A DNA stretch of 64,000 bases from Areca catechu (lineage: Eukaryota; Streptophyta; Magnoliopsida; Arecales; Arecaceae), in assembly GCA_021397845.1 (NCBI GenBank), contig CM038038.1, positions 70,788,748 to 70,852,747 on the forward strand, written 5' to 3'. Below the pieces are notes generated by a model. The model did not search any database, was not told where the DNA came from, and saw nothing but the letters and a program-made list of their open reading frames with translations. Of the stretch, positions 32,269-42,372 are shown one piece after another. How positions within the stretch are numbered: the first letter of the stretch is position 1; each line of letters opens with the position of its first letter. The position numbers and the translations under genes were made by a program.

Positions 32269-33635
32269 TATTACCCAGCAATGAAGCAACCCAAGAGGGG
32301 GGTGAATTAGATTTTAAAAACTTTTTTCAATTATGTGCCAATTCAAAATAAGTGTTTGGAGAAATGATAATATGCAGTGAAAATAATAATGTAAATGCAA
32401 GAGTAAAAGCAATCACAAACATAACAAGTTTATAGTAGTTTGGTGCACTCCAAGGCACCTACATCCACTTTCCAAGTTCTTCTTGGAAATTGTACTATAA
32501 TCAACCAAGATTACTGCCTATTAGTTTTCCGGGCTCACTGATCAAAATCCAACTTATTTTTCCAGGATCACAAGTCAAAATCCCTTAGTTTTCCGGGCTA
32601 ACCAAAAACCCAACTTGTTTTCATCAGGCTCACAAGTCAAAATCCTTTGGTTTTCCGAGCTAACTAAAAATCCCTTAGTTTTTTGGGTTGACCAAAAATC
32701 CAACTTGTTTTCATTGGGCTCACAAGTCAAAATCCTTGTTAGTTTTGTCACTTAGGCTCACCAACAACCTTCTTAGTTTTTATCACATAGGCTAACCAAA
32801 AACCTAAATGGTTTTCACAAGGCTCACCAACAACCTAGATAGTAGTTTCAATTCCATTGAAACTAGTAAGCAATATAAGTACAAGTATGACAATGAAAAT
32901 ATAAAATCTTACAAAAAGTAGAAATTTTGTTGAGGTACTTGATTAATGTTGTTGAGCTTATCTCCATGTTGTTATCAAAGCTTCAAAGAATGCTTGAAGA
33001 TGACGACTTGGAAGCTTCTTCTCACTTTTCAATCCTTGGAGACTCAACTCTCAACATTTTGAATCCTTAAAGTATTTTCAATTGGATCTTCAAAGGATTC
33101 TTTCAATCAATCCATTTCTCTTTTTTTTCCTTGAGATTGGCGGTGTTTAAATAGCCCTCCAAACCTTGATTGACCATTTATGATCATTGAAGGAGAAAAT
33201 CTGGCCATTTGAGCCAAGTTGGAGAAGTTCTGTACTTCAGAAAAACTAGCCATTATAGTCCAAGTATCGACACTTCATCTTCATGAGTCGACACTATTTT
33301 TATGAGTCGACACTTGTTAAAAAAAAGTCTTCTAAAGCTTTCTGGAATATATTGCTGAGTTGACACTTCATCTGGTGAGTCGACACTTGACCAAACTCTT
33401 GAAATTTACTTGTTCAGCCTTCTGTTTGGTCTCAGGCTTTAAGTCAACACTTCACTATTCATGAGTCGATACTTAAGTCGATACTTGGATTTCATGAGTC
33501 AACACTTGGTTGTACTAGTGCTGAAACTTCTCTAAATTCAAATCTTGAGTACCTGTAACAGATTAACATACTTAATGCATAATTAGTACTCAAATATACT
33601 TAAGTATTTTGTCATAATCAAAACCAAAGTCAACA
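32269..33635 (-). repeat. Sire-J 5' LTR (1367 bp)
   Basis: On the plus strand it starts TATTACCCAGCAATGAAGC and ends CAAAGTCAACA. It is about 100 bases shorter than its partner, mostly within the GTCGACACTT repeats and the ACCAAAAACC block. Confidence 0.92.
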
Positions 33636-33640
33636 CCAGC
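33636..33640. repeat. Target site duplication of Sire-J (right)
   Basis: CCAGC, matching 30467-30471. Confidence 0.92.
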
Positions 33641-34080
33641 CACCTACAACACTTCTTGGGGAGGCCCGGCCTAAATGCTTTGTGGGCTGTAGTTTCAACC
33701 TACCACCTACTGATGAAGTTTTCCATCTCCCATGGAATGGGCTAGGTATGATGTGATCAAGCTTTGGCAAGGCAATGCTACATGGTGACTCTCAAGCAAA
33801 AATCAAAAAAAGCCATGTCCATTGAAAGCCTCGACCTTCGAGATCAACAAATGTTGTAGCATGGAGAGCTTGCAAAAGAATTGATTCCTTCTCCCTTGAC
33901 CTGACTAACTCCTCCCAAGTGGTGTATATCAAGAGCGAGCAGAGTGAAGAGTCCAGAGCTCGACTGGTGGAGTTCCCCCATGTGAACACTTACATCTTCA
34001 CATAGATGGTAGTAGCCATGCTAGGCATTGATTCCACAATCATAGTGCACCGCCTTAACACCGACCCTGCACACCCACTA
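33641..34080 (+). pseudogene. Tat-like protease end and RT spacer
   Basis: GRPGLNALWAVVSTYHLLMKF at about 33660 continues the protease frame interrupted at 30466. It is followed by QCYMVTLKQKSKKAMSIESLD, the normal linker between protease and RT in this group. The sequence then drifts through several stops. Confidence 0.75.
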
Positions 34081-34800
34081 GTTTGCTAGAAGAAGAAAAG
34101 CTTCATCCCTGATCACCAGCATGCCATCAAATAGATGGTGGAGAAGCTTCTAGAGGCTAAATTCATCTATAAAGTTCAGTATCCCTATTGGCTCACCAAC
34201 ATTATCCTAGTGAAAAAGGACAACGGCAAGTGATGGGCATGCATCGACTTTCCTAATTTGAATAAAGCCTTTCTGAAGGAATGTTTTCCTCTACTATGGA
34301 TTGATTAACTAGTGGACTCGACTTCTAGGCATGAGACTCTCAGCTTCATGGATACCTTTTTCGGGTATAACCAGATCTAGATGGCACTAGAGGATAAGGA
34401 GAAGATCGCAATCATTATTGACCATTGGCTATACTGCTATAAGGTCATGTCTTTTGGTTTAAAAAATGCGAGAGTAACTTATTAGCACCTCGTCAATAAG
34501 GTTGTCAGCAACCAGATTGGGTGTAATGTGGAAGTTTACATCGATGACTTGTTGGTGAAGAGTGGTAGAGATGATCAGCATGTGGTAGACTTGGAAGACA
34601 CCTTCTAGACCTTGCATAAGTATCACATGCAGCTCAACTCCAACAAGTATGCTTTTGGGATTTCTTTAGAAAAGATCCTAGGTCTCATGGTGTCGCATCA
34701 TGGAATCGAAGCGAATATTGAGAAGCTTTGGGAAATCCTGGAAATGACACCCCCTAGAGGTTAAAAGGAGGTCTAAAGCCTTGCAGGATAGGTAGTCACA
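34081..34800 (+). pseudogene. Tat-like reverse transcriptase
   Basis: In order are KLLEAKFIYKVQYP, LVKKDNGK, WACIDF, LSFMDTFFGYNQI (fingers and palm), VMSFGLKNA, the catalytic VYIDD (TACATCGATGAC at 34537-34548), and LNSNKYAFGI...LGLMVSHHGIEAN (thumb). TGA or TAG codons stand at about 34231, 34306, 34378, 34482 and 34606, several at Trp or Gln positions of the family. RT would copy element RNA into DNA. Confidence 0.87.
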
Positions 34801-35560
34801 TTAAGCTGGTTTGTGGCAAGGTTCGGTGACAAGTGCTTACCCTTCTTCAAGGCCTTAAGATAGATCAAGGACTTTTGATGGATGGAGGAGTGCCAGACTG
34901 CCTTCAAATAGCTCATGACCTACCTAGCCACCATGCCACACCTTATAAGGCTAGATGTAGGAGAAAAGCTCTATCTTTGCTGAAAGATGTAGAGACCTAG
35001 TACCAGAAGATGGAGAAAGTCACCTTTGCCCTCCTGACTTCGGCAAGGTGATTCCATCCTTATTTTCAAGCACATTCGGTCATGGTCATATTCAAATAGC
35101 TTCTATGATAGATCTTGTAGAAGGTTGATATCTCTAGAAGGCTCACCAAATGGATAGTGGGATTGGATGAGTTCAACATCCGATATCGGCCTCACCCCTC
35201 CATCAAGGCTCAAGCTCTGGCAGACTTTATTATGGAGTGCACAATCCCTGATGAGGTGGCAATCAAATCAACCCACATGGAACTTATGCTCGCAGACAAG
35301 CCTTGGACTCTTCACATTGATGATGCTTCCAATGCCAGAGGGTCCAAGGCTGGGATGATCCTCGCTAGTTCAAGAGGGTTGTCATTGAGCATGCACTCCA
35401 CTTCAACTTCAGGGTCTTCAACTACGAGGCAGAATATGAAGCCCTCCTCGTAGGGATGAAGCTCACTCGCGAACTTGGGGTTTAGCAACTCAAAGTCTTT
35501 AGTAACTCTTAGATGATAGTGGGATAGGTTCATGGAGAGTTCAACACTAGAGCCCTTGCT
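34801..35560 (+). pseudogene. Tat-like RNase H region
   Basis: After a degenerate connection domain, 35157-35453 is open and reads RYRPHPSIKAQALADFIMECTIP, then WTLHIDDASNARGSKAGMIL, the RNase H start with its first catalytic Asp. AEYEALL is visible in another frame near 35425. A frameshift lies between. Confidence 0.82.
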
Positions 35561-36960
35561 ATGAAAAAAGTATCTTTGTCGGGTAAGCGGGAAATCACCC
35601 CGACCTTCCTTTCCTTTAAATGTTTGCAGATCCCTTGAATAAAGAATGCCCAGGTAACATTTTTGGTTACATGGATATTCCAAAGACTGCATACCTAGAG
35701 AACCTTGAGAAGCCAAGTATCAAGGAAGAGCCACCTTGATCCTACAAGCAAGCCAAGATCCTTACTGGATGGACCCCTTGATTCACTATTTGTAGGAAGG
35801 AACATTGCAAAAAGACATGATTGAGGCAAGAAAGCTTGGACATTAGTCTACCCCATTTATGGTAATAGATAGAAAGCTGTACAAGCAAGCCTACTCTTTA
35901 CCTCTCCTTTGCTACCTTCTCCCCTTTAGAAGTAGACTTTGCACTTTGAGAAGTTCATGAAGGGATCTGCGGGAACTATGTTGGAGGTTGCACTTGCCTA
36001 CAAGATCTTGAGGCAAGGGTTTTATTGGTCGAGCATACTCAAGAATGCCATGAGTACGTGCAATGCTATGATCTTTGCAAAAGGCATGCCAATATCTAGC
36101 ATCAACCCACCATACTTATTGGCTCCTTGAGAGCTCCTTAGCCCTTTGATCAGTGGAGAATAGATATCCTTGGTCCTTTTCTACTGGCTGTCAGCTAAAA
36201 GTTCCTGATTATCACCATCGACTACTTTATCAAGTGGGTCGAGACAGAACCCCTAGCTCGGATCACTAAGCATGAAGCATGAAAATTCATCTAAAAGTTG
36301 ATAATCTGCCACTTTGGGCTCTCTCATGTCATCATCATCAATAAAGGCAGATAGTTTGATAATGCATCTTTCAATGAGTTCTACGAGAACCTGTGGATCA
36401 GTCACCGATTTACTTCAGTTTCATACCCATAGATAAATGGAGAAGTTAAAGTCACCAACTAGATGATCCTCCAAGGGTTGAAGACTTGAATGGAAAAAAT
36501 TGGAGGGCTCTGGGTGGAGAGCTACAAGCATCCTTTGGGCTTATCGTACTATCCATTGACTCTTGACAGGTGAGATGTCGTTCAACCTCACCTTTAGGAT
36601 TGAGGTATCATTCCTTTGGACCTGGGCCTACCATCATCTTGGGTCAAAGCTTACGATAAGCGATGCAACTCAAAAGCTCTTAGGATGAACCTCGACCTAC
36701 TAGAAAAGGTCTGGGATAGAGCATGAGTCTGAATGGCTATGTATCAACAACACATTGCCTGCTAGTTCAATGCTCGTGTGAAGGTGAAGTAATTTTGGCT
36801 AGGAGAACTCATCCACTGCAAGGTGGTGGTCAGCCAACCCGCAGAGTGCAGGAAGCTCTCTCCTAATTAGGAAGGACCCTATCTTGTCACTAAAGTGGTT
36901 CGACTTGGTATGTATTTGTTGGAGCATCTAGATAGCACACCCAGTGCCAAAACTTAGAAT
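35561..36960 (+). pseudogene. Tat-like integrase, heavily decayed
   Basis: An HHCC-zinc remnant is near 36050-36090 (CNAM..CKRHA). The core has FDQWRIDILGPF (first Asp) near 36145 and IITIDYFIKWVE near 36210. At the second catalytic position near 36340 the Asp is replaced (IIINKGR). INGEVKVTN near 36440 keeps the Glu. Stops occur throughout, and downstream only scattered similarity remains, such as LILARRT-like text in shifted frames. Confidence 0.75.
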
Positions 36961-37244
36961 TCTGATAATCTCTAGCCATACTACTAATAAGATATATCCC
37001 TAGGTATTGTACTGGACTTATTCAACGAAACTCCTTTTTGCTTTCATCCAAAAATAGAAAGCAATTGAGGTTAGGGACATCTTTGAAAGACCAGGGATGA
37101 AGCTAACCCAGGTAGGGTTCGCACACCTCTTATTTCTGAAGCCCCAGTTAAGCGATTAGATGCCCAAGTTAGGTCCTAATTCCTGTGATTCCTGGCTAAG
37201 CAGTTATTCTTCTAGGTGCCCTTGGTGGGGTCATCCTAGGTAAG

Positions 37245-37564
37245 GCCCCTAGCTTCCAAAGTCTTGGACGAGGTTATCCCAAGCACCATGGCAAATCTAT
37301 CATACTCCTAGGCCAAGTCACGATACCCCAAGTCTTGGTTAAATAATAAGTCTCCTAGCTTCCAAAGCCTTGGATGAGATTGTCTGAAGCACCCTGGTAG
37401 AGCTATTAGACTCGTGGGCTAGGTCAGGATGCCCAAAAGTCTTGGTTAACTAGTAAGCCTCCTAGCTTCCAAAGTCTTAGACAAGATTGTCCCAAGAACC
37501 TTAATGGCACTATCAGACTCCTGGATTAGGTCACGATACCCCTAAGTCCTGATTAAGCAATAAG
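37245..37564 (+). repeat. Three tandem 106-107-bp repeats in the Tat-like 3' UTR
   Basis: Units start at 37245, 37351 and 37458, each with CCTAGCTTCCAAAG, then TCCCAAG or a variant, then a TAGGTCACGAT-type block and CTTGGTTAA. A partial fourth unit begins at 37565 and fragments precede the first. Such 3' UTR tandem repeats are characteristic of Tat/Ogre elements and can seed satellites. The 280 bases before (36961-37244) hold no gene. Confidence 0.85.
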
Positions 37565-37804
37565 CTTCCCAGTTGCCTAACACAGCAATCCGAGAGGAGG
37601 GGTGAATTGGGTTTCTTTAAAAAATTTAAAGCAAATATGTGCGGAACTTAAAGTATTTGTAAAGCAATGTAAATGAGCACAATATGAATAAGATGCAATG
37701 CTATGTAAAGTAAGCAGTAAATGCAAGAGAAGAAAGATCACGCACACAAATACAAAGGATTTATAGTGGTTCGGTGCACACCGAGCACCTACATCCACTC
37801 CCTA

Positions 37805-37809
37805 AGTAA
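37805..37809. repeat. Target site duplication of the solo LTR (left)
   Basis: AGTAA here and AGCAA at 43114-43118; one C/T difference fits an older insertion. Confidence 0.75.
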
Positions 37810-38429
37810 TGATGCAGGACAATATGAAAAACTAAATTACTGATTATTTAATTAATTAACTGAGATTAATAGTGATTATTTTTTAGGATTTTTTTTTTAG
37901 ATTAAAGACTCAAAGTAAATAATAACGTAAAACTAGTCAACTAGTTGTAACTCGCAGAGTAAATCTAAAAAATATAAATAAAAAATAGGATTTGGTGGCT
38001 GAGAAACCACCTTAAACTAGGGTTAAAACCTTCAATGAATCAAAAATTAAGAGTAGAGAAAGAGGTTTTACTTTGCCAATAATGAATATAATTCTCTGAT
38101 TGTAGTCTGATTGGACTCTCGAGGATCTTGCTGCAGGACTTCTAGATTTTGGTTTCGGGCTCCAATCTTCAGCTCTACTGGTTCCAAGGCAAGAACCACC
38201 GTCACGTACGATCTTGATCACCTGCAATCAATTTCAAACACTCAAGTTAGATGGTTGTAGAAAGAGGAAGAAGATGGAAATGGAGGAAGGAAAGGGAGTT
38301 AGAAGATGGCAGCTAGGATTTTCTGATTGTTGGATATGTAGGGCCTCACACCTTGCAATGCTCCAAAGAATAAACGAAGGGCCTCACATGTTCTTAGAAC
38401 GTTCTCAGAATGTTCTCAAGGTATATGGG

Positions 38430-38571
38430 ACGGATCCTTGAGATTCTCAGAACGTTCTCAACCATGTTCTGGACGAGTCGGCTGGGCCTTGGTGCCAGTC
38501 GGCTGGATCTATGTGCCAGAGAACTTTTTTCTTGTGCCAGTGCCAGAGTCGGCTGGTTCCTCCATCCAGAC
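38430..38571 (-). repeat. Sire-A 3' LTR remnant
   Basis: This matches 41880-42020 of the 5' LTR closely (GATTCTCAGAACG, TTCTGGACGAGTCGGC and GTGCCAGTGCCAGAGTCG). The left border is uncertain because the preceding 40 bases repeat the AGAACGTTCTCAG word. Confidence 0.75.
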
Positions 38572-38990
38572 ATGGCAAGATCATTAAGATCTACCACATA
38601 GATATTTCCAAGTCTATGTCCAGTGAACTTATTGCTAGAATCTAAAGAGTTAGTTACTATGTACATAGAAGATTCAAAGACAACCTTGAAGCCTTTATCA
38701 CACAATTGACTTATACTTAAGAGATTATGCTTCAACTTGTCTACTAGCAAAACATTTTCAATAAAAGTGAAGAGAGTTATTTTGATCTTACCAATATCGA
38801 TTATTCTCCCTTTGCCATTGTCTCCAAAGGTGACCAAGTCTCCTTCTTTCATTTCAAGGATGATAAATTGGTCCTTGTCACCCATCATATGTCTTGAGCA
38901 GCCACTGTCTAAGTACCACCTTTTCTTCAATCTTTGGGCTGCAAGACATTCCTGGAAAATAGTCAATGAATTTTTTTAGGTACCCAAGCT
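38572..38990 (-). pseudogene. Sire-A protease and start of pre-integrase
   Basis: Read from right to left, ECLAAQRLKKRWYLDSGCSRHMMGD carries the aspartic protease signature with the catalytic Asp. It is followed by VTFGDNGKGRIIDIGKI and LLSISQLCDKGF, the standard Sirevirus text. The frame stays open after the deletion junction and continues into LTR-derived residues until 38394, making a chimeric reading frame with no expected function. A frameshift separates it from gag. Confidence 0.85.
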
Positions 38991-39001
38991 ACCTTGGGTC
39001 C

Positions 39002-40846
39002 TTACAGGTCAGTAGAGGTGGTTCCTTTGGGAACCCAAATCTTTCTTAGATTCTTAATGACGTTTCTAGAATTATTACATTCAAAAGCTTTATGTCCTAT
39101 TCTTTTACAAACATAGCATACAACTTTAGAGTTTTTGATAGAAATAGAATTTGAAGTTCTAAAGGTTGATGCACTTGATGCAGATTTTGAACTTTTTGAA
39201 ATATATGCATTTTTGCTCAAGTTCTTAGGAACATATAATAATGACTTTAAAGTTGAAACAGTTTTTGGTGTGGCCAAAACTTTTTGTGATAAAATGCTTT
39301 GAACAGGTATTTTAGATTTCACAAAAGTAGTTGCTGAAATTTCATTCATAAAAGAAGTCTTAAAACCAATTCCAGCTTTATTTCCTGAAATTCGTTGTTC
39401 TTTTAAAGTTAACTCAAGCTTATTTGAAGACAAAGTAAGTTTTTCAACTAAAGGCTTGAGTTTTATAACCTCCTTTTTCAGTTCATTATTTTCAACAAGT
39501 AAATCACTGTTTTTCCTCTCATATAAAATATTTTCATTTTTCAGCTTTTCAACTCGTTCAGAAAAGTCATGCTGTTCTTTTTGTAATATAAGGTTCTTTT
39601 CTGAAATTTCATTTTTTTGTTTGAGTAAATAATCATTCATATTTTTCAATGATTTTATCTTTACTCTAGCTTTCTTAAATTCAGATAATAAATCATGAAA
39701 AGTAGAATTTAATTCATCAAATGTAAATTCAGTGTAATTGTTAGGGGATGTTACCTCATCTTCGAGACCCATTAAACATAGATTTGCAGTCTTGGTGGTC
39801 TCTTCTTCTTCAGATGAAGATGATTCTTCACTGTCGGACCATGTGGCAACCATGGCTTTCTTCTTCTTTTTCTGTCTGAAGGATTTCTTCAACAGAGGGC
39901 AGTTTGGATGTATGTGTCCCGACTTCTTGCATTCGTAGCATGTGGGGAGTACTTCTTTATCTTTCTCTCTGTCCTTTTCCTTTTCTTTTCCATAATCCTT
40001 CCTATGGAATTTTTGGTTGTATCTTCCTTTATTTCTTTCCATAAATCTTCTGAATCTCCTCACAACCATAGAAATGTCATCGTCTTCTAGGTCATCATTG
40101 GTGGAAGTGCTTTCTTCTTCTGACTCTTCATCATCTCTCTTTGATTCAGAAGCAGCTCTGAAGGCTATTGTCTTCTTTTTCTTCTGTTCATCTTCAGTTC
40201 TGTGCTGTATAGTCAGCTCATGGGTGATGAGTGATCCCAGCAGTTCATCCAGTAGAAGTGTGTTGAGATCTTTGGCCTCCTGGATTGCTGTGACTTTGGA
40301 ATCCCATTTGTCAGGTAGAGAATGGAGTATCTTCTGAACTAGATCGGCATTCGAGTATACCCTGCCAAGACTCTTCAAACCATTAAAAATATCTGTAAAT
40401 CTAGAGAACATGGCAAAAATTGTTTCAGAAGGTTCCATTTTAAACAATTCATAATTATGAACTAATAGATTTATCTTTGAGGTTTTCACTTGGAAAGTAT
40501 CCTCATGGGTCACTTCGAGTTTGTCTCAGATTTTCTTTACTGAAGAGCAAGTGGAAATTTGGTTGAACTCGTTAGCATCCAAAGCACAATATAATAAATT
40601 CATTGCTTTGGCATTCAATTCTCCCATCTTTATGTCATGATCATCCCAATCCTCTTCAGGCTTAGGGATGTCCATGCCATCAACTTTGATCGTGGGAATG
40701 TGTGGACCTTTTAAGATGACCTTCCATAATTGAAAATCTACAGCTTGTATGTAAATTTTCATTCATGCTTTCCAATAGGAATAATTAGTGCCTGTGAATA
40801 GTGGAGGTCTATTTGTTGACTAGCCTTCAGCCAAGGATGTACTCAT
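39002..40846 (-). pseudogene. Sire-A gag, nearly complete, three nonsense codons
   Basis: The ATG at 40846 gives MSTSLAEG. Stops follow at codon 9 (TAG), at about 40763 (TGA) and at 40523-40525 (TGA at a Trp position in KIWD-type text). From there 503 codons are open. The N-terminal half is the capsid-like UBN2 region (LYCALDANEFNQI, NGLKSLG, YSNADLVQKILHSLP). Two CCHC knuckles (CYECKKSGHIHPNC at about 39900-39945 and CYVCKRIGHKAFEC at about 39080-39125) flank a long Lys/Glu-rich coiled coil, which is the hallmark of SIRE/Maximus gag. An Arg/Lys/Ser/Glu-rich stretch precedes the first knuckle. Confidence 0.9.
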
Positions 40847-40887
40847 GGGATGAGCCATCAATTTTTACTCAAGTAATCAGAGACACT

Positions 40888-40899
40888 GCTCTGATACCA
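40888..40899 (-). promoter_or_regulatory. Sire-A primer binding site (tRNA-iMet)
   Basis: GCTCTGATACCA on the plus strand is the exact complement of TGGTATCAGAGC, two bases from the LTR end. Confidence 0.93.
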
Positions 40900-40901
40900 G
40901 T

Positions 40902-42372
40902 TGTTGCCCAGGTGGCTTTTTCCAAGAGGGGGGTGAATTGGGAATTACAAAATTTTCGTAAGTATGTGCACAAGTAATTCCTTTTAGTGGTGGAGTGCTG
41001 TGTTAATCAGAGAATAAGTGCAGAAGCTGAAAAGTAAATCAAGCACAACACAAACAAGGCAAGTTTATAGTGGTTCGGAGCAACCCAGCTCCTACATCCA
41101 CTACCCAAGTTCACCACTCGGGATTTCCACTATATCCCCCAAACCGGAATACAATCGGATTGTTTTACAGGCTCATAATCCCAACATCTACACTTTGGTT
41201 TTTAAATCGGGCTCACCAAAGAAACCCATACTAGGTTTTCACAGGCTCACCTAGAACTTGTACACTTTGGTTTTTAAAAGGCTCACCAAAGAAACCTATT
41301 TGGTTTTTATAACCGGGCTCACCAACAACCCAAATATTCTAAGCATGGAATAAGAAAAGCAACAATAATGACAAACTCAGTTGTCTGGTGGTTGCCAATG
41401 TAGCTCGAGTGAAGCTCGGTTGAATGCTCTTCAATATACTTCAATGGCTTCCTTGCTTTCCTCAAAAGATGCTTCAAGCTTTTGGTAAGAGTTGGTGAAG
41501 GCTTGAAGACTGACTTCAAAGCTCAAGTGCTCTCTCCTCTTACTTCAATAAATATTCAATAACTATTCATTAACTCATTAGTCTCTCCAAGGATGTTCTC
41601 ATACCTCATTTATAGAGACTTCAACTGCCTTCCCTTGATTTTGAATGTTGTAGACCATTGGGAGGTGACAGGTTACCATTGGAGCACTTTTGGAATTCAA
41701 AAACAGAAAACTGGAACAAGCCATTGGAGGTGACCCTGTCATTCCAGTTGGCTCGAACAATCTTTGAGTTGGCTCGGATCAAGTTCGGGTCAGCTGGGTT
41801 GAACACCAGTCGGCTGGGTTCCACAGTTGAGAAAATGGTTCACTCTGGACGAATCGGCTAGGCTGAAATCCAGTCGACTCGGATCCCTGAGATTCTCAGA
41901 ACGTTCTCAACCATGTTCTGGATGAGTCGGCTGGGCCTTGGTGCCAGTCAGCTGGATCTATATGCCAGAGAACTTCTTTCTTGTGCCAGTGCCAGAGTCG
42001 ACTGGTTCCTCCATCCAGTCGGCTCGAGAATGGTTCTTCAGCCATATCAAATTCAATCTTCCAGAACCCTTGTCCCATGCTTTGAAGACTTCTTCAAGGT
42101 CTTCTTACAATAAAATCAAAAAAAATTGAAGCTGAAAAACAACTAGAAGTAACCCTTTATCTTTGATTTAAGTAGGAAATTTTTTGTTAGGTTCTTCTTT
42201 ACAAGATTCTAAACACTTACAACTCAACATAAAGCAATAAAGATTGTAGGGTTTAGAAAGTATGTCAATGTAATTGTCCTACAAAAACTTGTCAACCATT
42301 TGAATAGTTGTTAGATAACCAAATGTATGCTCCAATGTTTTGTTATCATCAAAATCACTTTAGGGGTCAACA
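40902..42372 (-). repeat. Sire-A 5' LTR (1471 bp)
   Basis: On the plus strand it starts TGTTGCCCAGGTGGC and ends AGGGGTCAACA, i.e. TGTTGACC...GGGCAACA in its own direction. The ACCAAAGAAACC...GGTTTT block lies at 41150-41340. GTCGGCTC/GAGTCGGCTG repeats lie at 41740-42030. Confidence 0.92.

Larger units (their letters stand above)
30472..33635 (-). mobile_element. Sire-J: Sirevirus reduced to LTRs plus 329 bp
   Basis: Two reverse-oriented Sirevirus LTRs (30472-31939 and 32269-33635) enclose only 329 bases. The insertion is bounded by a perfect CCAGC duplication, so the short form integrated as such or lost its inside afterwards. The internal part keeps the purine-tract side and the primer-site side but no gene. 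Confidence 0.93.
27647..37570 (+). mobile_element. Tat-like gypsy element, decayed, host of several insertions
   Basis: The order is partial LTR, primer site, gag, protease, RT, RNase H, integrase, 3' UTR with tandem repeats. The order RT-RNase H-integrase makes it gypsy. The gag and protease wording, the non-iMet primer site and the 3' UTR satellite-like repeats point to the Tat/Ogre group. Sire-J splits the protease (30472-33635) and Sire-B begins in the 3' UTR. Stops are everywhere, so it is the oldest layer in this half. Confidence 0.82.
38430..42372 (-). mobile_element. Sire-A: Sirevirus with large deletion (reverse)
   Basis: An intact 5' LTR (40902-42372), primer site, nearly complete gag and the protease remain. 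At about 38572 the protease/pre-integrase frame jumps into sequence from inside the LTR, so the rest of pol, any third ORF and most of the 3' LTR are lost. The bases next to the 5' LTR are GACTC; the partner copy is not recognisable, consistent with the deletion reaching the 3' end. Confidence 0.85.

Noticed and set aside
38737..40337. Plus-strand open frames rich in Ser and Phe
   Set aside because: They are antisense shadows of the Sire-A gag and protease.
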